Shown: piece by piece, positions 44,801-59,800 of the stretch
Numbering within the stretch: position 1 is the stretch's first letter
How the letters are laid out: every line of letters begins with the position of its first letter
NCBI GenBank assembly: GCA_023333565.1
Contig: JAJKFH010001480.1
Location: forward strand, 558,001 to 622,000
Reading direction: 5' to 3'
DNA: 64,000 nucleotides
Origin: Puffinus mauretanicus
Taxonomy: Eukaryota; Chordata; Aves; Procellariiformes; Procellariidae
The notes under the pieces: generated by a model
What the model was told of the DNA's origin: nothing
The model's input: only the letters and a program-made list of their open reading frames with translations
The model's database searches: none
Program-made: the position numbers and the translations under genes

Positions 44801-47800
44801 CCACATCTGAGGAACATATGGGAAAGAGAACCGTCAGGAACAGGCTGAATGAATTGTATGGAGTCAGCAGCACACTCTTGTCCGCCCTCTTTCTCAGGTC
44901 TTCATCAGGCCCTGCTGGGGAAAAACTGCAGGGCAGAAAGCTTAAACACCTGGAGTCCAGTAGAGATGGAGGAAGGCAGAGGCTTCCAGAAGGCATCAGA
45001 ACTACAGAACGTGTCCCAGAAGCCATGAAATATGACACTCTTCTGCCACTAGGCAAAAAAAAAAAAAAAAGAAACCCAAGAGCAGCCCACCCATCGAAAG
45101 GGCTGGAACACAACTGCTCCCCACAGTAGACTGTGGAGCAGCATTGATTGCATCGATCAGGAGACCACTCAGCTCACAGAACCGCGTAGAAAACCACTGT
45201 GGTTCTTTGAAAAGTAGTCCCTAATTATCAACACAATTCTAAAACATTAGGACTAAAGAGCTTTGGGCCTAATTCTAAGTAATTACACATTACTGCTGCA
45301 GCAGCAGCTGTTAGCTCATTTCAGGGAATCCTACACTAACCTGAAATGTTGAATAATGATGACAGGCTAACAGGAAAAAAAAAAGAAGAAAAAAAAAAAG
45401 GCACTCTGCTATCTAATGAAACCAAAATACATTTTCAGCTTTAATTGAAAACACTTGCAAATTAAATAATTCCCATCAATAGAGCCCTTTATATGACAAA
45501 ATCTTCCAGAAGAATGATTCATGTATATAAAATAAAAAAGGGTAAAGCAGCTTTGTGTTATTCATCCTCCAATTAGGTGCAATGCATAAGGACTTATATG
45601 GAAAATGAAGGGCAACACCTTACAGCATTCTGGGCTCTTTAGACCTTTGCATTTTGACAGATAGCCCTGCTAGACACCAGCTAGTCCAAAGCTAATGGGT
45701 GCCTGGGTAAAGGAAACTAAGTGAGGATCCTCAGTAAGCCAAGGTGACGGCCTCAGGACGTGGTTTCTTAGCAAGTCAGAGGCAGAACCGCTAAACAAAC
45801 ATGCCAAATGGGGGGGGGGGGGCGATATTTTCATATTTCTCAATAGAGGGATCAGGTTCGTTCCATTTTCTCCAGAGGCAAAGAAATAAATATTTACAGT
45901 TAAAGCTCATGTTTATTTAACAGTTGGAGTTAAACTAAGGTGGTGACTGAGACAACTGGATGGTCCATGATATCGCTGGCAGCACACTACAATCTCCTTA
46001 GGGTTCTATGGCCTGTAAAAAGGTAAGAGTGATTTTTTTTTCTCAGAAAAGAAAGTGCACATTTAAACCTGAACATTTCCCCATTCTTTTGGAAAAAGTG
46101 CAGCTCGCTGGGATAGAATTTATTATTGCCCATAAGTGTTCAAAATAAAACACAATCTACATCAGTTGTGCATCAAAATTACTTAGCAGGAATCACTCTT
46201 TAAGTGCAGGCATTGTAAGGTAAGTCACAAGCAATAGGTGAATAAAGGGAATTTTTCTGCTTAAGTTCAATAACTGTATCTAATAAATTATAATTGAATC
46301 ACACCTTTCAGAGAAAATACCACTCTTTCCAAAAGGAACAAACTATAATTTCAGAGTACACTTTATACTTGAAAGAATTAAGAGTATTTTGTCTTTGGAA
46401 TTTTAAGATGCTTTTACCAAAAGGTAGATAAATTACAGGTTTTTTCCACTACAAAATCTGTAATCATGCCCATTCTGAAATAGTAGGTTTTGCTATAATG
46501 AGGAGCTAAAATACATTCCAACAAATTTAACTATGCTTTAATCTATCAACAAACGAGGAAAAACTACTTCCTCTCCAAGGAAATATTTTTAAATGCATTA
46601 CCTCACCTCATTCCCCATTAAACCATACCAATCCAAACTCTTCACCCAACTACATGAAACAAAGCTGGATTGTAGGGTCCTGATTTGATGTCAGCTACAC
46701 TGGGACAAAACTGGAATTACTCCAAAGTAAATCAATTGAGGTACTCCAGACCTACGCCAGGGAAAGCTGAATCAGAATCTGACCCTAGACTTCTAGGAAT
46801 TATGCCAAAGATGATATATAAGCCCTTTCATTCTATACCTTGGAACAAAGACACTGACTATTGGCATTGTATTTCCTCGCTGTAAGTAGGTCAGGAAAAA
46901 AGCTAAGTAAAATCATAGAATCATAGAATCATTAAGGTTGGAAAAGACCTCTAAGATCATCGAGTCCAACCATCAACCCAACACCACCATACCCACTACA
47001 CCATGTCCCTAAATCAGTAAAGGTACAAGGATTACTCTTAATTTTTCTACTTTATACACCTGTATCTACACAGCAGAACAGTTTCTCTGTACTTTATAAA
47101 GAGAAATACACCACTTACATGTTAGTATTTGCATTTGCCTTAGTAAATCTATTTTCTGGAATATAAATCAGTGAGGTTACGGTATCTGAGTTTCAACTCT
47201 TGTATCTACTTGCCCTGCAGAATTAAAATAATTTAATACTTTTGTTGGTTTCTACTTTCAGTAATCAAGTATATTGAAAAGACTAATATTGGGGTTTTTT
47301 CCTATAAACTTGAAAAAAACAGAAGTGTGCCCTGAAATGCTATTCTGTAGCAATAGCATTGCAGCAATCACTGTCTCTGTTCCTGTGCAGATGGGTTCTT
47401 TTCCAAAATTCGAGAATACATACCATGACATCACTCCCAATTACCAATTCACCAAATTAACCACAGCAAAAAAGAAACCAAACAACCTTTTCTAGCTAGT
47501 GCATCACCATGAACAGTGAAGACTGTTACGCTGCGACAACCTTGTTCTGAAAGCAGCTGGTGCAGCTTTGAACCCTGAGCTGCATAACAGCAAATGCAAC
47601 TTGACCTTAAATTTGAACTTCAGTTTCATCAGTGACATACAACCCAGCTTCCGCTCTCCAAACGCCTTAGTCCACACCATAAGGAAGGAAAGAGACTGTG
47701 GCAGGGAGGAACAGGTCTGCTGACTGGCAAACATGGACCGATTCGGTTAGTTACCTGCCTAGGACTATCCCACAGTGCAGTTCCTCAAATAGATGAGCTT

Positions 47801-50800
47801 TTATATCATCCTCTTAGCTGTCTCCATAGATAGTCGCCCAATACATAAAGTTACAGATACAGCATTTGTATTGTGTTTTTAAGCGCTGGCATTCAGGATA
47901 CTTATACATTTCCAATATCATTTTGTATTAATGCACAAGTTTCTGGCAAGATGTGCTATTTTCCCTGCTAATTTTGATGTGATATACTTGTACATATCTG
48001 TATGTGGCAGGCAGTATCATAGAAAGATTAATAAGCTCAGAAGCACGTGTCATTGTATTCAAAACAATCACTCTGAAGCAATTCCTAAGTTGTGCAATTA
48101 CTAGTTTTCTTAAGTTTATTCAAAATGCAATAGTTTGTTAAACCCCACTGTACCTCCGTGCATGACCTGCCAAAGCACTGTGTTATTTTGGAGGTTAAAA
48201 GTCCTTGGAGTGCAACATACTAAAAGCATGAGATATGGAGCCCAAGATTTATCTTCAAGGGGACCTGTGTCAGTAGTGAACTTCCAGAAGACCTGAACAA
48301 ACCACAGCCCTGTCACCTTTTGGAGGTACCAGTAAGTTTGATGAAGTTTTCCCCAACATGAGCGCTCAAAGTTCATTTTAGAAAACTCATGTACATGCAC
48401 ACACTCCCCTATTGTACTCATACATATCCCAGAGACAGCAAACAGTTTAAATTTAACACAGGTAATCTCATGTGAAATACATAAGCATATGCAAATCACT
48501 AGCATTAGTGGGAGGTATTAATAGTTTTTGCTATTTACAAACCTGTTGACTTTTTTTTTGAAACATACTGCATTGAGCTGCACTAAAAGCAATTCTAGTC
48601 TATTCGTACTCAAATCCACCACAACTTTGAAACCCGCAACATACTCCGAAGTTCTAAAATGCAAGTTACAATGGTCATTGTTGCATTAGCTCTAATATTT
48701 TACTTACTATGCCATCCATTTCCTTACTAAGATGTTGGTTTCCTTGTTGTTTGTTTGGTTTTTTGTAATCCCTTCAATACCCTAGCAGCAGAGCCACTTC
48801 CAAAAAAAAAAAAAAAAAAGTACTGGATAATATCTACCCTAGCTGGTACAGAACAAAACTATTATTTACATTTCAACAATGCACTTTCTAACTGGTGCTT
48901 TGCCAAGAGTTCAACCTGACATTCAGTTTCCAAGTTCATTTTGCAGCCTAGAAATCCCTTGTGTATCTTCTTCCCCTTCTCTCTCCACACAGAAAATTCA
49001 GCTGATTTGATCTATAAATACAAACAACCGTAACAGTCACAATCTTAACGTAAACTTTCTAGAATATAGCTGTACTATGTAGTGTAAATACTCAGTCTGG
49101 CATCTGCACTTTTCTAGTGATTACAGAACACGTGAAGGTGATCCATGGAAGAACTCCAGAGGAAAAAAATGGTTTGGTTTGTTTGAGGGAAGGAAGTAGA
49201 GAAGTTAAATACACATTGACTACCATTCAGCTGGGCATACGTGACAGTGCCTGCTCACCAAACACTCAGAAAACAACTCTTCACTGCTATCACTGCCTTA
49301 ATAAAATGTGGAATAACAGTGAAATAATGACTTTGTAAAGCAACTGTTTACCTATTGTACTACGTGCTATTTATATTTCCTGTCCCAACTGTTCCTCCTT
49401 ATCATCAAGCAATAATGAAATGAGAAACAGTCAGATGGGAAGCTGTCTTTAATATGCATAGATAGTTACACACATATATACACACATACAAACGTATGTA
49501 TAAAGAACCAGCTTTCTACACCTACGCAGCACAAGAGGTAAGTCAGTCTGCTGCTTCCTCACTTGTTAAGTAATTGTCGTGGTTTAACCTGACAGGCAGC
49601 CAATACCACGCAGCCGCTCACTCACTCCCCCCCCAGTGGGATGGGGAGAGAATCGGAAGGGTAAAAGTGAGAAAAACTCGTGGGTTGAGATAAAGACAGT
49701 TTAATAGAACAGAAAAGGGAAAATAATGATAATAATAATAATGGTAATGATAGAATATACAAAATGAGTGATGCACAATGCAATTGCTCACCACCCGCGC
49801 TGACCGATAACCAAGTAGCGATCGGTACTTCCTGGATCACGCCTACCATTCATATACTGAGCATGACGTCACATGGTATGGAATGCCCCATTAGCCAGCT
49901 GGGCTGGCTGTCCTGATTATGTTCCCTCCCATCTTGTGTACCTAGCTCAGGCAGTAGGCACGGGAGCTGTCCTTGGACTAGGAGGGGACTTAGCAACAAC
50001 TGAAAACATCAGTGTGTTATCAACATTCTCCTCATACTAAATCCAAAACACAGCACTAAGAAGAAATTTAACCCTATCCTAGCCGAAACCAGGACAGTAA
50101 TATCACAATCCCCGAAGCAAGGGAATCTAACGCAACAAAGTAGGAAATACGGAACTACAGTTTTACATGTGTAAAAGAAGTAACATCAGCATCCTCTGAG
50201 AAAAAACTCTTCCCTTCCACATGGGCAACACTACTGAACTGTCAACTTTTGAACTACTTCACAGGCAAAGTGGGAATAACAACAAAAGTGGGATATGTAT
50301 GGATGTTAAGTGCCAAAGAAATGTGTAAGAGGCAGTTCAATAAAGTGAAATTGTATTGCAGGACAGAACTCACACAGAGATGAGCACAGAAACATGATTA
50401 CCCATGCAGAAAAGAGAAGCACCTGCTTTTGGTTAAAATAAATAATACAGATTTGGTTAACACTGGCATTTGGCATAGGTTTATAAGTTTTCATGTGCAT
50501 GACTAAAGAGAAATGTGGATATTTGGGGGTCAAGTGGTTTTACTGGCTGTTGACATACATAATTTGATTTCTAATTTTTTTTTTTTTAACTAGAACATAA
50601 CTTGCCAATGGCAAGTGACAGTCAAATACTAGAATCAATTTTAGAGAATGGTATGGAAGCAAAAATAAAAGAGGAATGAGGGAGAGCCACGGAGAGAGAA
50701 ATGGGTTAAAATGACTGTTACGTGTGCCCTATTCGATAACCATAAAATATTCTCAACAATATGCGAGTTTCCACAATTCAGAAATGGTGAAACGCTTCAA

Positions 50801-53800
50801 CCAGGACATACTCCCAGCACGATTTGCAGCTTCTACACCAGTAGTTCCAAGGAAATACACTCCAGTTCCAAGGAAAGTCTCACAGATTGATATCTAGCTC
50901 TTGTTTTCAGAAAAGGTAGCCCATGTGCAACAAGCTCATAACACTTCAATTTTCAGCAAATGAAAATAACTATTTTCCATCAACAATGATAGTGTTGAGA
51001 AACATATGAACATTTGTTGATTTAATGCTAAATTTTGAGATTCTGAATTCTCACCATGTTATTTCTCAACCAACTCAGTTTTGAAAACGGACCCGGTCTG
51101 CTTCTTCGCTCTCTATGTTGAGCTAAGACTGCAAAGTGCATCGGCATGGCATTACAACAGACAGACACCAGATCTTGAATATTCTCTAGTTCCAGAAAAC
51201 TATTCTTGGGAAAAAAAGCATTGGCTATCATTTGGAAAGCTCAGTCCAGTAGGTCAGCTGATAGCCACTCAATGTATCATCTAGTGGGATGAGACTGATC
51301 AGTCAAAGACGCATTTAGACAACACAGCTAAGCAAAGCTGAGCCTTTCCTACACAACACATGGTGTCTTCTCTGGGCCATCTTTGGCCCTCACCTGATCA
51401 CCCAAACTAATTCAACACACTAATCCAGAAAAAACAAAGAAATCAAGCAACCCTATCACCTTTTGGGGGCTGGTTCTGTTTTCTGTGAGATTAGCAAATT
51501 GTCCAATTCACCTCACATTAAGACAAATGCCAGCACGTGGGAAGAAGCAGGCTAAAGCTGGAAGCAAGATGGAAGGCACCGAGTGAGCTCCATCAGCCAA
51601 GTAAACTGAAGGAAAGATGACAAGAATCAAGGCAAAACACTCACTCACAAGCCCGGGAGGAGCTGCTGAGATATTATTTCGTCACTTTTTGTCAAAATCG
51701 TATTTTACAGAACTTGGGAACACTGACAGAGGAAGGGACCTAGCATGGAAGGGTGAAGAGGTTACAAAAATAAGAGGAATCAACTTCTATAGCTAAATAT
51801 CAAAGCACAGTTATAGATAAATGGGAGCTCTCAGTAGAAAGAAGGAAGCTAATTAGAAAGTCAGTGCCCACATTTTCAGTGTTTAAAAAAAAAACCACTT
51901 CAAAATAGAAAAAAAACAAAACAGGGTAAGAAAAAATAAGGGAATAAACAAAAATGAAGGGGGGAAAGTAAAAAAGATAAATTTAAAAGTGTCTGCCCAA
52001 AAGCCAAAGGCTTTAAAAAAGTACAAATCAGAAACACATGTCGCATAAACCACTTATTTCTGCTGAAATACGAGTGGATCCAGAAAACAGCAAGCCCCAT
52101 ATACACATCTATTTTAGAACAAACCCATGAAATAACTGTGTTCTAGTAATCTGCTCTGAAGAAAAAAGAAAAAAAAAAGTAATACTTTTCAAAGCATAGG
52201 AGAACACGATAATATATTAAACTACTACGACTGAAATATTATGACAGATTCAAGAAATTCAGCGCTATGCAGGATTCCCCAAAAGATTAATACACATGGA
52301 AAACTACTCCAACGTATCCAAAATTAGGATTATATCTTTCCAAATTGCAGCATCCTGACAGGGTTGCACTGAAAGAAATGAGAGATTTCTCAGCTAGTCA
52401 GGTATTCCAAGGCAAACAAATGAAATGCTTCATGTAAGCGTGCTACCCTCATCTGATTAAACAATGTATTTAGAATTACCTGTAAAGCTATGAAAGCTTA
52501 AAGGACCACTACCCAAAAAAACCACCTCTCTCCTTCACATCCACCAGGTGACTTTAATGTCTTCTCACCTAACCTATTTGTCCATTTGGCTGCCCCAGCC
52601 TTCCTCCGTGTACTACTCCTACCTGCGTTATCCTTTCCTTTCCTTTATCCTTTCCTCTTGAGAAAGACAGATCTCCAACTGATGTTCTGCATAAGACCAA
52701 CTAACTTAAAAAGGCATGCTCCAAATGTGTTCCTTGCACTAAGCTAACAGTCTCTGCAGCTGCAGGGTTGTTTAACAGCCTATAGAAAGATCATACATTA
52801 AATGCGGTACAGAGCTAGCGCCACACAAGCATTTGAAAAAAAGCTCAGCCTCCAAACCTGGGACATTGATTTGGGAGTTAAAATGAAGTTCATGTGCACT
52901 TATAAGTATAAAGAATTAAAACATTAATGTATATAACCCATGTTTATACATAAGTAAATATATTTCTGTCCTTCTTGAATTTAAAGGACAATTAAACTGG
53001 TTTTTTGGAGGGCAACAGGTTGTTTAAAACTTAAAAAGTGTTATTTCTTCTTTGGCAAGGCCATGTTTCCCAACACACACAGACATCTTAAAAAGGCAAT
53101 GAGCCAGTCTAAGCCAATATAGCCAAACAGTAACAAAAACCAAATAATCTTTAATTCTAAATATTTAAATTTTAGAAGAGCAAAAAAGCAATTCAGAATA
53201 GATCACAAGAAGCCTAGTCCATATGCCTAAGAAAAACCAACTATATGAGTATACTAAAAGACACAAAGTACCACAAATCATGATTAGGCAACTAGGGAAC
53301 CTCAATAAAACCCCAACAATTGACAGGCATTATTACTTCTGGAAGAAGGTTGTTTTTAAACAGCGGTCCTCCACCAGTAGAGCAGCTATAAGATAATACG
53401 TCCACGTCAAATTAGCTTTTACAACTACCAGCTGATAGATAAAAATCTATCATTCTGGAAGCTTAGATTCTGCTTTCTTACCGTGTAAACTTTTCCCTGA
53501 ACCCCTGGATAAGAGGAACATACAAATTTAGTGCAGTCTCAGAAAACACTAGAGGGATGTGTTTTTATGAAGGAGGAGAGGGGAAAATAAAAAAAGTGGT
53601 GCTTGCATCATGTCCATAATTAGATGTTTCATGAGATGACTGCTGTCACAGACACCGTAACTATGAAAAGCAGAAGTAGACATTAAAAGTGGGTTAAACG
53701 TAGACTTTGTGAACCTGGAGCGCCAGAACAACTTCGGCAGGGGAGGGCGGGGGAGATCAACTGGTCTAGTGGGATTCACCGTACTCCTAATCTGAGACCA

Positions 53801-56800
53801 CACCATGGCTGGTGATCACAGAGTATTGGTTCTATTAACAACTCACACAAGACAACTGTTCTATTAATTTCAGTTAGCAGCTGGAGCACATTACCATGCT
53901 CCTAGAGTGCATTTTCCCTTTAGTTTCATCCAAAAGGGATCCAGCTCATTAGTTCTGAGACCACCCCACGATGGAGGTCAAAGCACAGTAAGTCTGGACA
54001 ACCAGGAGATTTCTTCAAAACCAGAAACTTGATCTGAACTACACCACAAAGGGGTACACAGAGAAGGTCTTGTTCAGAAGACAACAGGCAAGCTGAGAAA
54101 AGGCAACATTTACTTACTAGGTACTATTGCTCCAGCTGCTACAGGCACTGAAGGGAAAACTGTAACTACATACACAGCTCCTGCAGCTTCCTTATCTTGC
54201 AACACTAACACCAACACAGAACCATTCCCTTGCCTTGCATTCTCTTCATTATACTTAATAATTTGCAAAGTGCATCCATTCGAACACAAAAAAACTATTG
54301 AAAATCATTGGTGTTATACAATCTCAATACATTTTGCAATAATGACTCGGCTGATTTTGACAACATTCCTCTTGAAATGAACTGCATTCAAAATCTGAGC
54401 TCCTTAGTAAGAATACAGCCCCAAATACATTTTTGACTGCTTTTCTGTTCCTAAATCTGCTACCACAGTAAACATGCCTGACACAGTATACTTGGCTTCT
54501 CTTTTTAAACATGTATAATGTTGACATTTGCAGGACTAAATATTTCAAGGAATGAAACTATCAAGTTTTAAATCTTTCTAATAAGCATGTAATTTTCAGC
54601 CAGTTGGAGAGAGTGTTTAGAAGACAAGCTGGCAGAAAGAAAGGAAAACATATCTTATTTACATCTTTCATGCACATGTGTACTGTCACGATAAAAAACT
54701 GGGAAAGTGTTAAAACAACCAGAAAGTTTGGCTGCAGTGGGCACGCATACATTCCTTGTCTTGCTCAGTCATCCACTGTTTGGCTGCTCAGAAAAACATC
54801 CTCCTAGTCAGATCCTTCTCACATAAACAGAGTCATATGTATTCTCAAGATACTGAGACAGTTTATCATGCCTTGTCCCTATGGGTGTTCTCAGGAGTAG
54901 GTAGAGCATTGCCAATGAAGATGTCACCCTGTATTGCACAGCACAGAAAGCACGAGTTCTTACTATCCCAAGTCTTGTTCTTTAGCAGAAACACCTAAAA
55001 GCAAGGCTCACTCACCCAGACTAAGCTCTAGGATTAGGTAAGGATTGCCCCTCTAACTTTGCCTACAGGCAGCACACCAACAATGGAAGCTCTCCTTGGG
55101 GCCAGGCACAAGCACAGAAGAAATGAAATGGGACCACTCACACCTTTCATAGTTATCAGTTTCAGGCATTTGAAATCACCATTACTTAGCCCTGAAAAGG
55201 ACTTCAAAAAGAAATATGCTGACAAATTCACATGAAAACTGTCCAAAATTCTAATATGGTAACAGGCACTTAGGTAAGCAAGCCAGCTATTCAGGTTGAG
55301 GCAACACCATAGCAGTGGAAGGACTTCTACAGCTAGAGTATTAAGAAATATGCCCACAGGCATCATTGAACAAATTCACAGCAAAGGCAATTCCTTCTTT
55401 TGCAAGCAGAATTACTGCAATCTAAAGTGTCAGATACCTTGCTTTTAAAGACTTTTCGTATGAAAGTGCTTAGCAGAAAAAAATAGGTAAATTACATGGT
55501 CATTCTTGCTTGCCCATCTAGAACGTATGAATATTAATCACAGAATCAATAAGGTTGGAAAAGACCTCCAAGACCATCGAGTCCAACCGTCAACCCAACA
55601 CCACCATGCCCACTAAACCATGTCCCTAAGTGCCTCATCTACACGTCTTTTAAATACCTCCAGGGATGGTGACTCAACCACTTCCCTGGGCAGCCTGTTC
55701 CAAGGCTTGACAACCCTTTTGGTGAAGAAATTTTTCCTAATGTCCAATCTAAACCTCCCTTGGCACAACCTGAGGCCGTTTCCTCTCATCCTATCGCTAG
55801 TTACTTGGCAGAAGAGACCAACACCCACCTCACTACAACCTCCTTTCAGGTAGTTGTAGAGCGCGATGAGGTCTCCCCTCAGCCTCCTCTTATCCAGGCT
55901 AAACAACCCCAGTTCCCTCAGCCGCTCCACATAAGACTTGTGCTCCAGGCCCTTCACCAGCTTCATTGCCCTTCTCTGGACACGCTCCAGCACCTCCATG
56001 TCCTTCTTGTAGTGAGGGGCCCAAAACTGAACACAGTATTCAAGGTGCGGCCTCACTAGTACCCCGTACAGGGGCACGATCACCTCCCTACTCCTGCTGG
56101 CCACACTATTTCTGATACAGGCCAGGATGCCATTGGCCTTCTTGGCCACCTCGGCACACTGCCGGCTCATGTTCAGCCGGCTGTCAACCAGCACCCCCAG
56201 GTCCTTTTCCTCTGGGCAGCTTTCCAGCCACTCTTGCCCAAGCCTGTAGCGTTGCATGGGGTTGTTGTGGCCAAAGTGCAAGACCCGGCACTTGGCCTTG
56301 TTGAACCTCATACAGTTGGCCTCGGCCCATCGATCCAGCCTGTCCAGGTCCCTCTGTAGAGCCTTCCTACCCTCCAGCAGATCAACACTCCCACCCAACT
56401 TGGTGTCGTCTGCGGTGTCTGTAGGGAAGCTCTCAATAGAATCTTCACCTTAAACTTACAAGTGTTAAAACTCAATATCAGATTTACTGAACTAAAAATA
56501 CCACTATGAAAATGAGTAAGTACCAAATGAAAATATTTCAAAAATAAAGACCTGGAGCTCCTACAAGAGCAAACAAAAATCAGAAAGGTAGGACACTGAA
56601 GGCTGTTTATTAATCCTCTGACTTCAAGTCTTAACATACTTTTGCTGTCACTGAACAGCATACATGCACACTCAAACAGAAAAAACAGTACCACTTGTCC
56701 ATACAGCCACATCCTACAACCCAGGTGAGAAGGAGAAAAACAGCAAAGCACTGCTTCAGACCTGGAGCTAGCTTTACCACCTAAGCAAACACTTTATATA

Positions 56801-59800
56801 ACTATACCCTCATCAAACACAAGCCTTCTGTCTTCACTTTCAAAGTCCTTCATAACCTTTCTGCACACCCTATCTACCATCTCGATCATTTCCCAGTCAA
56901 GATCAATTTCTGCTTTCAGCATTCTTTGATGACAGTCTCTACCGATCATCAGATAAGAATATGTGTCTGCTATTCTGACAGTCATGCTTGTGGGCTGTTC
57001 TCCACTGCCTCCACAAAGTTATTATATTCCTTCAAAACCTTCTTTGTGATGCCTTATAAAAGGAACAGAGCTTAATTGTCTGTATGCTGATCCAAACAAC
57101 TACTTGGTTTCCCTGTGCCCCTGTAAGCGCTTGTATCCAACAGTCTTCCCTGATTCCATAATTAGTTATCCTTGGGGTAGAGAGAGTTTTCATCTTCATA
57201 TACATCAGCATATTCGTGATGCACTGTGTCCTGATTAAAGGCAAGGACTCAAAAGTGAAGCAGTAATAGAGATAATACATTTCTGCTTGGATCTCCTCAT
57301 TTGCGTCAGTTCCAAGACTAAAAACCACAGAATTCAAGGTTGAACATAAAGAATATTAGTCTTGTGGTTAGTTATAATGTCAGGAAGGTGAAGGAAACAG
57401 ACACAGGCTTGTCCTTCCCAATTTGCACAGACTGAATTTAAAGCCTCTGATTTGGGCACAGAGGTATTGTGGCATGGAAGAGGGAAAAGAAACAAGCAAA
57501 GAATTTCAAATAGCTTTAAAAAAGAAAAAAAAACAGTTTGGGTAGAGAAGAAAAAAGTTAAGAAGGATTCAACAGGACAAAAAGCAGAAAAACTCTAGGA
57601 GGAGAAACAGCATCAACAGAGGTTTAGTAAGGGGATTTCAATTCTAGATAAAAGTCCCGAGATTTAATAGAGAGAAGTAATTAGAAGAATGTAATACTGG
57701 AACTTTAACCACCCTCTAAAACAATACATAACATTCATGAAGAATAGTCTCATGGGAGTCAATTGTCATAACTTAACAAATACAAGCCAAGTGAATATCA
57801 GAACCATATTTAAGTGTGTAAGAACACATTTCAAATCATACTTACCAACATATTTCATTAATTTGATAACATTATAAATGGTCATACTTAAAACTCAGTG
57901 CTGCAGAAGATTATATTCAGGAGCAAAAAAACAGGAACAGTTGCATTAAGCTGACAGACAACAAAAAGCAATGCAAAATGACTCACACCAAATTTCTACT
58001 TCAGCTACTGGCATTAACCAAAATCATAATCAAAAGAGCACATACAAAGCATGTTCAATAGAACACCACTTTCATCACTGCAAAGTTCTGTTCCTGATGC
58101 ACTTAAGTTTCATTTTCTTATGAAGTAGCCATATTTACTTAACATTCTGGTTTTGGAAGTGGTAGTATCACCTGTAGGGAAGGAAAGGAAGGAAGAAAAG
58201 CACAGAAAAGAGGGGAAAAGCAATGACCTTCAAAATGCTCAAACTTCAAAATTGACTAAAAATACCACTAATTCTACACTGTGGATTTTGTATATTACTA
58301 GGTGAACTTACCACTTACACAACATTTCTGCTTAGAAAAGGAGAATATTAGCATAAAATTAGAAGTTGAGCCATTACTGTCTACTCCAAACTTTTATCTC
58401 AGCTGAGAAGGAGACACTGCAATAGCATAAACAACAAAAAACCAACCAAACTAACACTGAGACTGAACTAACAATGACATAGCATCAGTGAGAGTAAAGC
58501 TCAGCCATACAAAAGTATTTCCAAGGGGCTAGCGCTCTTCGAAAATATACAAAGGGAGATAGCTTTTTGCTCCCAAAAAAGTCTGTAGGGTCCACTGGAC
58601 AATAGTTTTAGACAATGCCATGTATTTTAATCCCCATACATCTTCAAAATAAACATTCTTTGAAATAGCCCCTTTCCAAAGAATACACATCGCACTAAGT
58701 TGAGGTCAGAAGTTTTATTTTTTTTCTCAGGTGAAATTAGGCATGTGCTTATTAGAGGTTTCACCTGAGGAAGGAAATGCAGGATCAAGCCAATAAATTT
58801 TTGGGAACTAAACTAAGCTTTCTTGCTAATATGCTCTTTGCCGATATGAAGTTCTTGGCAGAAGAGTTCCAGTTGTAGCTAAACTCACTGAGAGTTTATT
58901 TTACTACAGTTTTCCACAGAAATACTCTATTTCATTCAGGTTTTTTATTCACTGATTACAAAGATTTTTATGACAACTGATTTTAGCCAAGTACACTGTC
59001 ACACTGGAAGTTAGAACACAAGAATTTGTCAAAACATTTTCTTTTTATAAAACACTTTCAAATAGTCCTTTAAGAAATAAAATTCAAGCTGTCAACTTTT
59101 TAAACCATATCCTCAGAAAACAGCATAAAAGTGTTTTCATTTACATTCTTGTTAGTCAAAGATAATCCTTCCATGGCACAGACCCAAATTTTACCCTCCT
59201 GAGTGTACATACCACTGAATAATTTGTTCAAATGTCAGTTGCAATTTTCAAAAATCCTTTCTTGCCTCTGAATCTTAAACATCTGTAACAAATACTTGTT
59301 TTGAGAGTGCTTTACATTCATGACACTTGACCTTTTGCTGTATGCACCACAAAATTTAAGTTTCAAATACCATGCAAGCAGGAAATCTGATCATTCCAGC
59401 AGTAGCCATCTGCATGGTCCAATATCAAATATTAATTCTGGGTTGCACAAAGTCACGGGCTACAAATCTTTTTGTGCAACTTCTATAATTAGTTGTAATT
59501 TGCTGCTTCTAAAACACATTTCTCAGGGAACATCTGGCCTTGAAATCTTACCTTAACACTGGAAAAGTACTTAGCATTTGGCTGTTGGTGTGCATACACA
59601 TGCGTATATGCACATGCACAGCGATTAGGTGTGACTACAGAATGCAAGCATATGTAGGTGGAAGCATTTGTGGGTGGCATACCTAGGACTAGAGATTTCT
59701 ACTCCAGCAACAAAAGCCTTTTAGCTCTAGAACTGTGAATGAATATTACAAGAAATATCAAACATAATGGAAAAGTGTTTTCCAATGTTCTTGGTGGCTT

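Noticed and set aside
48116..48505. A 129-codon minus-strand frame in intron 3
   Set aside because: No family resemblance and no splice signals that would join it to VPS13B in phase. It is treated as chance.
22733..50096. One provirus spanning the two LTRs
   Set aside because: Each LTR has its own perfect 5 bp duplication (GGTTC versus GTAAT), and the 26 kb between them contains VPS13B exon 4 and CR1 but no gag, pol or env. They are two solo insertions.
55620..56453. Plus-strand frames of 65-99 codons and a minus-strand frame running to 56751
   Set aside because: They are alternate-frame shadows of the CR1 ORF2 fragment.
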